From contig NC_044923.1 of assembly GCF_003576645.1 (NCBI RefSeq), positions 7,847,960-7,911,959 of the forward strand: a stretch of DNA of 64,000 nt, in the 5' to 3' direction. A model generated the notes under the pieces. That model worked only from the letters and a program-made list of their open reading frames with translations. It did not search any database and was not told where the DNA came from. Shown piece after piece: positions 21,577 through 33,735 of this stretch (its first letter is position 1; each line of letters opens with the position of its first letter). This DNA is from Ipomoea triloba (taxonomy: Eukaryota; Streptophyta; Magnoliopsida; Solanales; Convolvulaceae). The position numbers were made by a program, and so were the translations under genes.

Positions 21577-21605
21577 GCAGCCAAGCTGCCATGCAGCTTG
21601 GCTGC
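21577..21605. repeat. 12-bp-arm perfect hairpin at the satellite border
   Basis: GCAGCCAAGCTG (21577-21588) and its exact reverse complement CAGCTTGGCTGC (21594-21605) are separated by five bases. The hairpin lies about 16 bases before the first satellite monomer. It may be structural or the remnant of an inserted element. Confidence 0.8.
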
Positions 21606-24600
21606 GTCTTGTCCATGGGCTGAGGATCCTTAAAGCTTATTAAAATAAAAATTTTCCGAAAAACGCCCTTGGTTACTATTAAAAAAAACTAAAGTTTGAG
21701 GAGCCTTTTCAGCCCCTCATTACTGCAAAGTGGGCAAAGAAAGTTTAGAAAAGAATGAGCCTTGATGATCGATCCTTAAAGTTTATAAAAATAAAAATTT
21801 TCTCCAAAACGCCCTTGGTTATTATTAAAAAAAAACATAAATTTGACGAGCCTTTTCGGCCCTCATTACTGCCCAATTGGCCAATGAAAGTTTAGAGAAG
21901 GAGGAGTCTTGAGGATCCATAAAGTTTATAAAAATAAATTTTTTTCCCCAAAACACCCTTGGTTACTGTTAAAAAAAAATTTAAGTTTGAGGAGCATTTT
22001 CGGCCTCTCATTACTGCCCAAGTGGGAAATGAAAGTTTAGAGAAGAATGAGCCTAGAAGATCCTTAAAGTTTATTAAAATAAATTTTTTTTCCAAAACGC
22101 CCTTGGTTACTATTAAAAAAAAACTTAAATTTGACGAGCCTTTTCGGCTCTCATTACTGCCCAATTGGGAAATGAAAGTTTAGAGAAGAAGAAGCCTTGA
22201 GGATCCTTAAAGTTTATAAAAATAAAAATTTTCCCCAAAACGTCCTTGGTTACTATTAAAAAAAAACTTAAATTTGAGGGGCCTTTTCGACCCCTCATTA
22301 CTGCCCAAGTGGGCAAAGAAAGTTTAGAAAAGAATGAGCCTTGAGGATCCTTAAAGTTTATAAAAATAAAAATTTTCCCCAAAACTCCCTTAGTTACTAT
22401 TAAAAGAAAAACTTAAGTTTGAGGAGTCTTTTCGGCCCCTATTTACTGCCAAGTGGGCAAATAAAGTTTAGAAATAAAAGAGCCTTGAGGATCCTTAAAT
22501 TTATAAAAATAAAAATTTTCCCCAAAACGCCCTTGGTTACTATTAAAAAAAAGAAATAAATTTGACGAGCCTTTTCGGCACTCATTACTGCCCAATCGGC
22601 CAATGAAAGTTTAAAGAAGAAGGAGCCTTGAGGATCCTTAAAGTTTATAAAAATAAATTTTTTTTCCCCAAAACGCCCTTGGTCACTGTTAAAAAAAAAC
22701 ATAAGTTTAAGGAGCCTTTTCGGCCCCTCATTACTGCCCAAGTGGGCAAGGAAAGTTTAGAAAAGAATGAGCCTTGAGGATCCTTAAAGTTTATAAAAAT
22801 AAAAATTTTCTCCAAAACGCCCTTGGTTACTATTAAAAAGAAAATTAAGTTTGAGAAGCCTTTTCGGCCACTCATTACTGCTCAAGTGGTTAAAGAAAGT
22901 TTAGAAAAGAATGAGCCTTAAGGATCCTTAAATTTATAAAAATAAAAATTTTCCACATAATGCCTTTGGTTACTATTAAAAAAAACCTTAAGTTTAAGGA
23001 GCTTTTTCGGCCCCTGATTACTGCCCAAGTGGGCAAAGAAAGTTTAGAAAAGAATGAGCCTTGAGAATCATTAAAGTTTATAAAAATAAAAATTTACCTA
23101 AAATGCCCACGGTTACTATTAAAAAAAAAACTTAAATTTGACGAGCCTTTTCGGCCCTCATTACTGCCCAATGGCCAATGAAAGTTTAGAGAAGAATGAT
23201 CCTTGAGGATCCTTAAAGTTTATTAAAATAAAATTTTTTTCCAAAACGCCTTTGGTTACAATTAAAATAAAACTTAAAAATGACGAGCCTTTTCGTCCCT
23301 CATTACTGCCCAATTGGGAAATGAAAGTTTAGAGAAGAAGAAGCCTTGAGGATCCTTAAAGTTTATAAAAATAAATTTTTTTCCCAAAACATCCTTGGTT
23401 ACTACTAAAAAAAACGTAAATTAAAGAGGTCTTTTCGACCCCTCATTACTGCCCAAGTGGGCAAAGAAAGTTTAGAAAAGAATGAGCCTTGATGATCCTT
23501 AAAGTTTATAAAAATAAAAATTTGCCCAAAACACCCTTAGCTACTATTAAAAAACAATTTAAGTATGAGAAGTCTTTTCGGCCCCTCTTTACTGACAAGT
23601 GGGCAAATAAAGTTTAGAAAAATAATGAGCCTTAAGAATCCTTAAAGTTTATAAAATTAAAAAATTTCCCCAAAACGACCTTGGTTACTATTAAAAAAAA
23701 AGTTAAGTTTGAGGAGTCTTTTCGGCCCCTCATTACTGCCAAGTGCGCAAAGAAAGTTTTGAAAAGAATGAGTTTTCAGGATCCTTAAAATTTATAAAAA
23801 TAAAAATATTTCCCCAAAACGCCCTTATTGACTGTTAAAAAAAAACTTAAGTTTGAAGAGCCCTTTCGGCCCCTCATTACTGCCAAGTGGGCAAAGAAAG
23901 TTTAGAAATGAATGAGACTTGAGTATCCTTAAAGTTTATAAAATTAAAAATTTTCCCCCAAAACGCCATTGGTTACTATTAAAAAAAACTTAAGTTTGAG
24001 GATCCTTTTGGGCCCCTCATTACTGCCAAGTGGGCAAAGAAAGTTTAGAAATGAATAAACCTTGATGATCCTGAAAGTATATAAAAATAAAAAATTTTCT
24101 CCAAAATGCCTTGGTTACTATTAATAAAAAACTTAACTTTGAGGAGCCTTTTCGGCCACTCATTACTGGCCAAGTAGGCAAAGAAAGTTTAGAAAAGAAT
24201 GAGCCTTGAGGAATCATAAAGTTTATAAAAATAATTTTTTTCCCCAAAACGCCCTTGGTTACTATTAAGAAAAAACTTAAGTTTGAGAAGCCTTTTTGGC
24301 CCCACATTACTGCCCAAGTGGGAAATGTAAGTTTAGAGAAGAATGAGCCTTAGGATCCTTAAAGTTTATAAAAATAATTTTTTTTCCTAAAACGCCCTTA
24401 GATACTATTAAAAAAAAAACTTAAATTTGATGAGCCTTTTCGACCCTCATTACTGCCCAATTGGCCAATGAAAGTTTATAGAAGAAGGAGTCTAAAGGAT
24501 CCTTAAAGTTTACAAAAACAAATATTTTCCCCAAAACGCCCTTGAGTACTATTAAAAAATAACTTAAGTTTGAGGAGACTTTTCGGCCCATCATTACTGC

Positions 24601-26639
24601 CAAGTGGGCAAAGAAGTTTAAAAAGAATGAGCCTTGATGATCATTAAAGTTTATAAAAATAAAAATTTTCCTCAAAACGCCCTTGGTTACTGTTAAAAAA
24701 AAACTTAAGTTTGAAGAGCCTTTTCTGCCCCTCATTACTGCCAAGTGGGCAAAGAAAGTTTAGAGAAAAAGGAGCCTTGAAGATCCTTAAAGTTTATAAA
24801 AATAAAATTTTTTCTCAAAACGCCCTTGGTTACTGTTAAAAAAAACTTAGGTTTGAAGAGCCTTTTCAGCCCTCATTAATGCCCAAGTGGGCAAAGAAAG
24901 TTTAGAAATGAATGATCCTTGAGGATACTTAAAGTTTATAAAAATAAAAATTTTTCACCAAAACGCCCTTGGTTACTATTAAAAAAAAACTTAAGTTTGA
25001 GGAGCCGTTTCGGCCCTCATTACTGCCCAAGTCGGCAAAGAAAGTTTAGAAAAGAATGAGCCTTGAGGATCCATAAAGTTTATAAAAATAAAATTTTTTC
25101 CCAAAACGACCTTTGTTACTATTAAAAAACAAAACTTAAGTTTGAAGAGAGTCTTTTTGGCCCCTCATTACTGCCAAGTGGGCAAAGAAAGTTTAGAAAG
25201 GAATGAGCCTTGAGAATTGTTAAAGTTTATGAAAATCAAAATTTCCCCAAAACGCCCTAGGTTACAATTAAAAAAAAAACTTAAGTTTGAGGAGCCTTTT
25301 CGGCCCCAAATTACTGCCAAGTAGGCAAAGAAAGTTTAGAAAAGAATGAGCTTTAAGGATCCTTAAAGTTTATAAAAATAAAAATTTCCCCAAAACACCC
25401 TTGGTTAATGTTAAAAAAAAAACTTAAGTTTGGTGAGCTTTTTCGGCCTCTCATTACTGCCAAGTGGGCGAAGAAAGTTTAGAAATGAATGAGCCTTGAG
25501 AATCCTAAAAGTTTATAGAAATACATTTTTTTCCCAAAACGCCCTTGGTTAATGTTAAAAAAAAACTTAAGTTTGAGGAGCCGTTTCGGCCCCTCATTAC
25601 TGCCAAAGTAGGCAAAGAAAGTTTAGAAAAGAATGAGCCTTGAATATCCATAAAGTTTATAAAAATACAAATTTTTCTCAAAACGACATTCTTTACTATT
25701 AAAAAAAACTTAAGTTTGAAGAGAGTCTTTTTGGCCCTCATTACTGCCCATGTGGGAAATGTAAGTTTAGAGAAGAATGAGCCTTGAAGATTCTTAAAGT
25801 TTATTAAAGTAAAATTTTTTCCCAAAACGCCTTTGGTTACTATTAAAAAAAAAACTTAAATTTGACAAGCCTTTTCAACCCTCATAACTGCCCAAATGGC
25901 CAATGAAAGTTTAGAGAAAAAAAGAGTATAGAGGATCCTAAAAGTTTATAAAAATAAAAATTTTCAGCAAAACGCCCTTGGGTACTATTAAAAAAAAAAC
26001 TTAAGTTTGAGAAGCATTTTAGGCCCCTCATTACTGCCAAGTGGGCAAAGAAAGTTTAAAAAGAATGAGCCTTGAGGATCCTTAAAGTTTAAAAAAATAC
26101 AAAATTTTCCTTAAAACGCCCTTGGTTCCTGTTAAAAAAAAAAACTTAAGTTTGAGGAGCTTTTTCGGCCCCTCATTACTGCCAAGTGGGCAAAGAAAGT
26201 TTAGATATGCATGATCCTTGAAGATCCTTAAAGTTTATAAAAATAAAAATTTTCCCAAAACGCCCTTGGTTACAATTAAAAAAAGAACTTATGTTTGAGG
26301 AGCCTTTTCGGCCCCTCATTACTGCTAAGTGGGCAAAGAAAGTTTAGAAAAGAATGAGCCTTAAGGATCCTTAAACTTTATAAAAATAAATTTTTTTACC
26401 CAAAACGCCCTTTGTTACTATTAAAAAAAACTTAAGTTTGAGGAGCCTTTTTTGGTCCCTCATTACTACCCAAGTGGGAAATGTAAGTTTAGAGAAGAAT
26501 GAGCCTTGAGGATCCTTAAAGTTTATAAAAATAAATATTTTTTCCCAAAACGCCCTTGGTTACTATTAAAAAAAAAACCTAAATTTGATGAGCCTTTTCG
26601 ACCCTCATTACTGCCCAATTGGCCATTGAAAGTTTATAG

Positions 26640-27920
26640 AAGAATGAGTCTAGAGGATCCTTAAAGTTTATAAAAACAAAAATTTTCTCCAAAACGCCCT
26701 TGGGTACTATTAAAAAATAACTTAAGTTGGAGGAGACTTTTCGGCCTATCATTACTGCCAAGTGGGCAAAAAAAGTTTAAAAAGAATGTGCCTTGAGGAT
26801 GCTTAAAGTTTATAAGAATAAAAATTTTCTCCAAAACGCCCTTGGTTAATGTTAAAAAAAAACTTAAGTTTGATGAGCCTTTTCGGCCCCTCATTACTGC
26901 CAAGTGGGCAAAGAAAGTTTAGAAATGAATGAGCCTTGAGGATCCTTAAAGTTTATAATAATAAAAACTTTCCCCAAAACGCCCTTGGTTACTATTAAAA
27001 AAAAAATTAAGTTTGAGGAGCCTTTTCGGCCCCTCATTACTGCCCAAGTAGGCAAAGAAAGTTTAGAAAAGAATGAGCCTAGAGGATCCATAAAGTTTAT
27101 AAAAATAAAAAATTTTCCCAAAATGACCTTTGTTACTATTAACTAAAAAACTTAAGTTTGAAGAGAGTCTTTTTGGCCCCTCATTACTGCCAAATGGGCA
27201 AAGAAAGTTTAGATATGAATGAGCCTTGAGGATCTTTAAAGTTTATAAAAATAAAAAATTTTTTCCAAAACACCTTTGGTTACTATTAAAAAAAAACTTA
27301 AATTTGACGAGTCTTTTCGACCCTCATTACTGCCCAATTGGCCAATGAAAGTTTAGTGAAGAAGGAGTCTAGAGGATCCTTAAAGTTTATAAAAACAAAA
27401 ATTTTCTCCAAAACGCCCTTGGGTACTATTAAAAAATAACTTAAGTTGGAGGAGACTTTTCGGCCTATCATTACTGCCAAGTGGGCAAAAAAAGTTTAAA
27501 AAGAATGTGCCTTGAGGATGCTTAAAGTTTATAAGAATAAAAATTTTCTCCAAAACGCCCTTGGTTAATGTTAAAAAAAAACTTAAGTTTGATGAGCCTT
27601 TTCGGCCCCTCATTACTGCCAAGTGGGCAAAGAAAGTTTAGAAATGAATGAGCCTTGAGGATCCTTAAAGTTTATAATAATAAAAACTTTCCCCAAAACG
27701 CCCTTGGTTACTATTAAAAAAAAAATTAAGTTTGAGGAGCCTTTTCGGCCCCTCATTACTGCCCAAGTAGGCAAAGAAAGTTTAGAAAAGAATGAGCCTA
27801 GAGGATCCATAAAGTTTATAAAAATAAAAAATTTTCCCAAAATGACCTTTGTTACTATTAACTAAAAAACTTAAGTTTGAAGAGAGTCTTTTTGGCCCCT
27901 CATTACTGCCAAGTGGGCAA
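26640..27920. repeat. 719-bp higher-order repeat (five monomers)
   Basis: The segment at about 26640-27200 recurs virtually identically at 27360-27920, an offset of exactly 719, one base short of five 144-bp monomers. Distinctive variants such as aacttaagttggaggagact and gaatgtgccttgaggatgc are shared. The next 719 step (to about 28020) is still recognisable but more diverged. Confidence 0.85.
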
Positions 27921-28084
27921 AGAAAGTTTAGAAATGAATGAGCCTTGAGGATCTTTAAAGTTTATAAAAATAATTTTTTTTTCCCAAAACGCCCTTGGTT
28001 ACGATTTAAAAAAAACTTAAATTTGACGAGTCTTTTCGACCCTCATTACTGCCCAATTGGCCAATGAAAGTTTAGTGAAGAAGG

Positions 28085-31000
28085 AGCAATGAGGATCCTT
28101 AAAGTTTCTAAAAATAAGAATTTTCCCCAAAACGCCCTTGGGTACTATTAAAAAAAAAAAAAGTTTGAGGAGCCTTTTCGGCCCCTCATTACTGCTAAGT
28201 GGGCAAAAAAAGTTTAAAAAGAATGTGCCTTGAGGATCCTTAAAGTTTATAAGAATAAAAATTTTCCCCAAAACGCCTTTGGTTAATGTTAAAAAATAAA
28301 ACTTAAGTTTGATGAGCCTTTTCGGCCCTCATTACTACCAAGTGGCAAAGAAAGTTTAGAAAAGAATGAGTCTTGAGGATCCTTAAAGTTTATAAAAATA
28401 AAAATATTTCCCCAAAACGCCCTTGCTTACTGTTAATAAAAAACTTAAGTTTGAAGAACCTTTTCGGCCCCTCATTACTGCTAAGTGGGCAAAGAAAGTT
28501 TAGAAATGAATGAGCTTTGAGGATCCTTAAAGTTTATAAAAATAAAAATTTCCACAAAACGCCCTTGGTTACAATTAAAAAAAAACTTATGTTTGAGGAG
28601 ACTTTTCGGCCCCTCATTACTGCTAAGTGGGCAAAGAAAGTTTAGAAAAGAATGAGCCTTAAGGATCCTTAAACTTTATAAAAATAAAAATTTTCCCCAA
28701 AACACCCTTGGTTAATGTTAAAAAAAAAAACTTAAGTTTGATGAGCCTTTTCGGTCCCTCATTACTGCCAAGTGGGCAAAGAAAGTTTAGAAATGAAAGA
28801 GCCTTGAGAATCCATAAAGTTTATAAAAATAAAATTTTTACCCAAAACGCCCTTAGTTACTATTAAAAAAAAACTTAAGTTTGAGGAGCCTTTTTTGGTC
28901 CCTCATTACTGCCCAAGTGGGAAATGTAAGTTTAGAGAAGAATGAGCCTTGAGGATCCTTAAAGTTTATAAAAATAATTTTTTTTTCCCAAAACGCCCTT
29001 GGTTACTATTTAAAAAAAACTTAAATTTGACGAGCCTTTTCGACCCTCATTACTGCCCAATTGGCCATCGAAAGTTTATAAAAGAATGAGTCTAGAGGAT
29101 CCTTAAAGTTTATAAAAACAAAAATTTTCTCCAAAACGCCCTTTGGTACTATTAAAAAATAACTTAAGTTTGAGGAGACCTTTCGGCCCATCATTACTGC
29201 CAAGTGGGCAAAGAAAGTTTAAAAAGAATGAGTCTTGAGGATCCATAAAGTTTATGAAAATAAAAATATTTCCCCAAAACGCCCTTGCTTACTGTTAAAA
29301 AAAAACTTAAGTTTGAAGAGCCTTTTCGGCCCCTCATTACTGCCAAGTGGGCAAAGAAAATTTAGAAATGAATGAGCCTTGAGGATCCTTAAAGTTTATA
29401 AAAATAAAAACTTTCCCCAAGACGCCCTTGGTTACTATTAAAAAAAAAACTAAGTTTGAGGAGCCTTTTCGGCCCCTCATTACTGCCCAAGTAGGCAAAG
29501 AAAGTTTAGAAAAGAATGAGCCTTGAGGATCCATAAAGTTTATAAAAATAAAAAATTTTCCCAAAACGACCTTTGTTACTATTAACTAAAAAACTTAAGT
29601 TTGAAGAGAGTGTTTTTGGCCCCTCATTACTGCCAAGTGGGCAAAGAAAGTTTAGATATGAATGAGCCTTGAGGATCCTTAAAGTTTATAAAAATAAAAA
29701 ATTTTCTCCAAAACACCTTTGGTTACTATTAAAAAAAAACTTAAATTTGACGAGTCTTTTCGACCCTCATTACTGCCCAATTGGCCATTGAAAGTTTATA
29801 GAAGAATGAGTCTAGAGGATCCTTAAAGTTTATAAAAACAAAAATTTTCTCCAAAACGCCCTTGGTTAATGTTAAAAAAAACTTAAGTTTGATGAGCCTT
29901 TTCGGCCCCTCATTACTGCCAAGTTGGCAAAGAAAGTTTAGAAATGAATGAGCTTTGAGGATCCTTAAAGTTTATAAGAATAAAAATTTTCTCCAAAACG
30001 CCCTTGGTTAATGTTAAAAAAAAACTTAAGTTTGATGAGCCTTTTCGGCCCCTCATTACTGCCAAGTTGGCAAAGAAAGTTTAGAAATGAATGAGCCTTG
30101 AGGATCCTTAAAGTTTATAATAATAAAAACTTTCCCCAAAACGCCCTTGGTTACTATTAAAAAAAAAACTAAGTTTGAGGAGCCTTTTCGGCCCCTCATT
30201 ACTGCTAAGTGGGCAAAGAAAGTTTAGAAATGAATGAGCTTTGAGGATCCTTAAAGTTTATAAGAATAAAAATTTTCTCCAAAACGCCCTTGGGTACTAT
30301 TAAAAAAAAAAAAAAGTTTGAGGAGCCTTTTCGGCCCCTCATTACTGCTAAGTGGGCAAAGAAAGTTTAGAAATGAATGAGCTTTGAGGATCCTTAAAGT
30401 TTATAAGAATAAAAATTTTCTCCAAAACGCCCTTGGGTACTATTAAAAAAAAAAAAAAGTTTGAGGAGCCTTTTCGGCCCCTCATTACTGCTAAGTGGGC
30501 AAAGAAAGTTTAGAAATGAATGAGCCTTGAGGATCCTTAAAGTTTATAAAAATAAAAAATTTTCCCAAAATGACCTTTGTTACTATTAACTAAAAAACTT
30601 AAGTTTGAAGAGAGTCTTTTTGGCCCCTCATTACTGCCAAATGGGCAAAGAAAGTTTAGATATGAATGAGCCTTGAGGATCTTTAAAGTTTATAAAAATA
30701 AAAAATTTTTTCCAAAACACCTTTGGTTACTATTAAAAAAAAAACTTCAATTTGACGAGTCCTTTCGACCCTCATTACTGCCCAATTGGCCAATGAAAGT
30801 TTAGTGAAGAAGGAGCAATGAGGATCCTTAAAGTTTCTAAAAATAAGAATTTTCCCCAAAACGCCCTTGGGTACTATTAAAAAAAAAAAAAAAGTTTGAG
30901 GAGCCTTTTCGGCCCCTCATTACTGCCCAAGTAGGCAAAGAAAGTTTAGAAAAGAATGAGCCTAGAGGATCCATAAAGTTTATAAAAATAAAAAATTTTC

Positions 31001-33256
31001 CCAAAATGACCTTTGTTACTATTAACTAAAAAACTTAAGTTTGAAGAGAGTCTTTTTGGCCCCTCATTACTGCCAAATGGGCAAAGAAAGTTTAGATATG
31101 AATGAGCCTTGAGGATCTTTAAAGTTTATAAAAATAAAAAATTTTTTCCAAAACACCTTTGGTTACTATTAAAAAAAAAACTTCAATTTGACGAGTCCTT
31201 TCGACCCTCATTACTGCCCAATTGGCCAATGAAAGTTTAGTGAAGAAGGAGCAATGAGGATCCTTAAAGTTTCTAAAAATAAGAATTTTCCCCAAAACGC
31301 CCTTGGGTACTATTAANAAAATTTTTTCCAAAACACCTTTGGTTACTATTAAAAAAAAACTTCAATTTGACGAGTCCTTTCGACCCTCATTACTGCCCAA
31401 TTGGCCAATGAAAGTTTAGTGAAGAAGGAGCAATGAGGATCCTTAAACAATGAAAGTTTAGTGAAGAAGGAGCAATGAGGATCCTTAAAGTTTCTAAAAA
31501 TAAGAATTTTCCCCAAAACGCCCTTGGGTACTATTAAAAAAAAAAAAATTTTCCCCAAAACGCCCTTGGGTACTATTAAAAAAAAAAAAAAGTTTGAGGA
31601 GCCTTTTCGGCCCCTCATTACTGCTAAGTGGGCAAAAAAAGTTTAAAAAGAATGTGCCTTGAGGATCCTTAAAGTAAAAAAAGTTTAAAAAGAATGTGCC
31701 TTGAGGATCCTTAAAGTTTATAAGAATAAAAATTTTCCCCAAAACGCCTTTGGTTAATGTTAAAAAATAAAACTTAAGTTTGATGAGCCTTTTCGGCCCT
31801 CATTACTACCAAGTGGCAAAGAAAGTTTAGAAAAGAATGAGTCTTGAGGATCCTTAAAGTTTATAAAAATAAAAATATTTCCCCAAAACGCCCTTGCTTA
31901 CTGTTAATAAAAAACTTAAGTTTGAAGAACCTTTTCGGCCCCTCATTACTGCTAAGTGGGCAAAGAAAGTTTAGAAATGAATGAGCTTTGAGGATCCTTA
32001 AAGTTTATAAAAATAAAAATTTCCACAAAACGCCCTTGGTTACAATTAAAAAAAAACTTATGTTTGAGGAGACTTTTCGGCCCCTCATTACTGCTAAGTG
32101 GGCAAAGAAAGTTTAGAAAAGAATGAGCCTTAAGGATCCTTAAACTTTATAAAAATAAAAATTTTCCCCAAAACACCCTTGGTTAATGTTAAAAAAAAAA
32201 ACTTAAGTTTGATGAGCCTTTTCGGTCCCTCATTACTGCCAAGTGGGCAAAGAAAGTTTAGAAATGAAAGAGCCTTGAGAATCCATAAAGTTTATAAAAA
32301 TAAAATTTTTACCCAAAACGCCCTTAGTTACTATTAAAAAAAAACTTAAGTTTGAGGAGCCTTTTTTGGTCCCTCATTACTGCCCAAGTGGGAAATGTAA
32401 GTTTAGAGAAGAATGAGCCTTGAGGATCCTTAAAGTTTATAAAAATAATTTTTTTTTCCCAAAACGCCCTTGGTTACTATTTAAAAAAAACTTAAATTTG
32501 ACGAGCCTTTTCGACCCTCATTACTGCCCAATTGGCCATCGAAAGTTTATAAAAGAATGAGTCTAGAGGATCCTTAAAGTTTATAAAAACAAAAATTTTC
32601 TCCAAAACGCCCTTTGGTACTATTAAAAAATAACTTAAGTTTGAGGAGACCTTTCGGCCCATCATTACTGCCAAGTGGGCAAAGAAAGTTTAAAAAGAAT
32701 GAGTCTTGAGGATCCATAAAGTTTATGAAAATAAAAATATTTCCCCAAAACGCCCTTGCTTACTGTTAAAAAAAAACTTAAGTTTGAAGAGCCTTTTCGG
32801 CCCCTCATTACTGCCAAGTGGGCAAAGAAAATTTAGAAATGAATGAGCCTTGAGGATCCTTAAAGTTTATAAAAATAAAAACTTTCCCCAAGACGCCCTT
32901 GGTTACTATTAAAAAAAAAACTAAGTTTGAGGAGCCTTTTCGGCCCCTCATTACTGCCCAAGTAGGCAAAGAAAGTTTAGAAAAGAATGAGCCTTGAGGA
33001 TCCATAAAGTTTATAAAAATAAAAAATTTTCCCAAAACGACCTTTGTTACTATTAACTAAAAAACTTAAGTTTGAAGAGAGTGTTTTTGGCCCCTCATTA
33101 CTGCCAAGTGGGCAAAGAAAGTTTAGATATGAATGAGCCTTGAGGATCCTTAAAGTTTATAAAAATAAAAAATTTTCTCCAAAACACCTTTGGTTACTAT
33201 TAAAAAAAACCTTAAATTTGACGAGTCTTTTCGACCCTCATTACTGCCCAATTGGC
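28085..33256. repeat. Large direct duplication inside the satellite (offset 3471)
   Basis: About 1.7 kb at 28085-29785 recurs nearly base for base at 31556-33256. Private variants are shared, for example cattactaccaagtggcaaa at 28330 and 31801. The copies separate near 29785/33256, where neighbouring monomers differ. It reflects very recent amplification or an assembly duplication, because a lone N at 31317 lies between the copies. Confidence 0.8.
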
Positions 33257-33299
33257 CAATGAAAGTTTAGTGAAGAAGGAACATAGAGGATCCTTAAAG

Positions 33300-33735
33300 T
33301 TTATAAAAATAAAAATTTTTCACCAAAACGCCCTTGGTTACTATTAAAAAAAAAAACTAAGTTTGAGGAGCCTTTTCGGCCCCTCATTACTGCCCAAGTA
33401 GGCAAAGAAAGTTTAGAAAAGAATGAGCCTTGAGGATCCATAAAGTTTATAAAAATAAAAATTTTTCACCAAAACGCCCTTGGTTACTATTAAAAAAAAA
33501 AACTAAGTTTGAGGAGCCTTTTCGGCCCCTCATTACTGCCCAAGTAGGCAAAGAAAGTTTAGAAAAGAATGAGCCTTGAGGATCCATAAAGTTTATAAAA
33601 ATAAAAATTTTTCACCAAAACGCCCTTGGTTACTATTAAAAAAAAAAACTAAGTTTGAGGAGCCTTTTCGGCCCCTCATTACTGCCCAAGTAGGCAAAGA
33701 AAGTTTAGAAAAGAATGAGCCTTGAGGATCCATAA
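33300..33735. repeat. Three identical consecutive monomers
   Basis: The same variant monomer (atttttcaccaaaacgccc .. aactaagtttgaggagcc .. gcccaagtaggcaaagaa) occurs three times in a row with no visible difference, in an array where neighbours normally differ by several percent. This indicates very recent local expansion. Confidence 0.8.
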
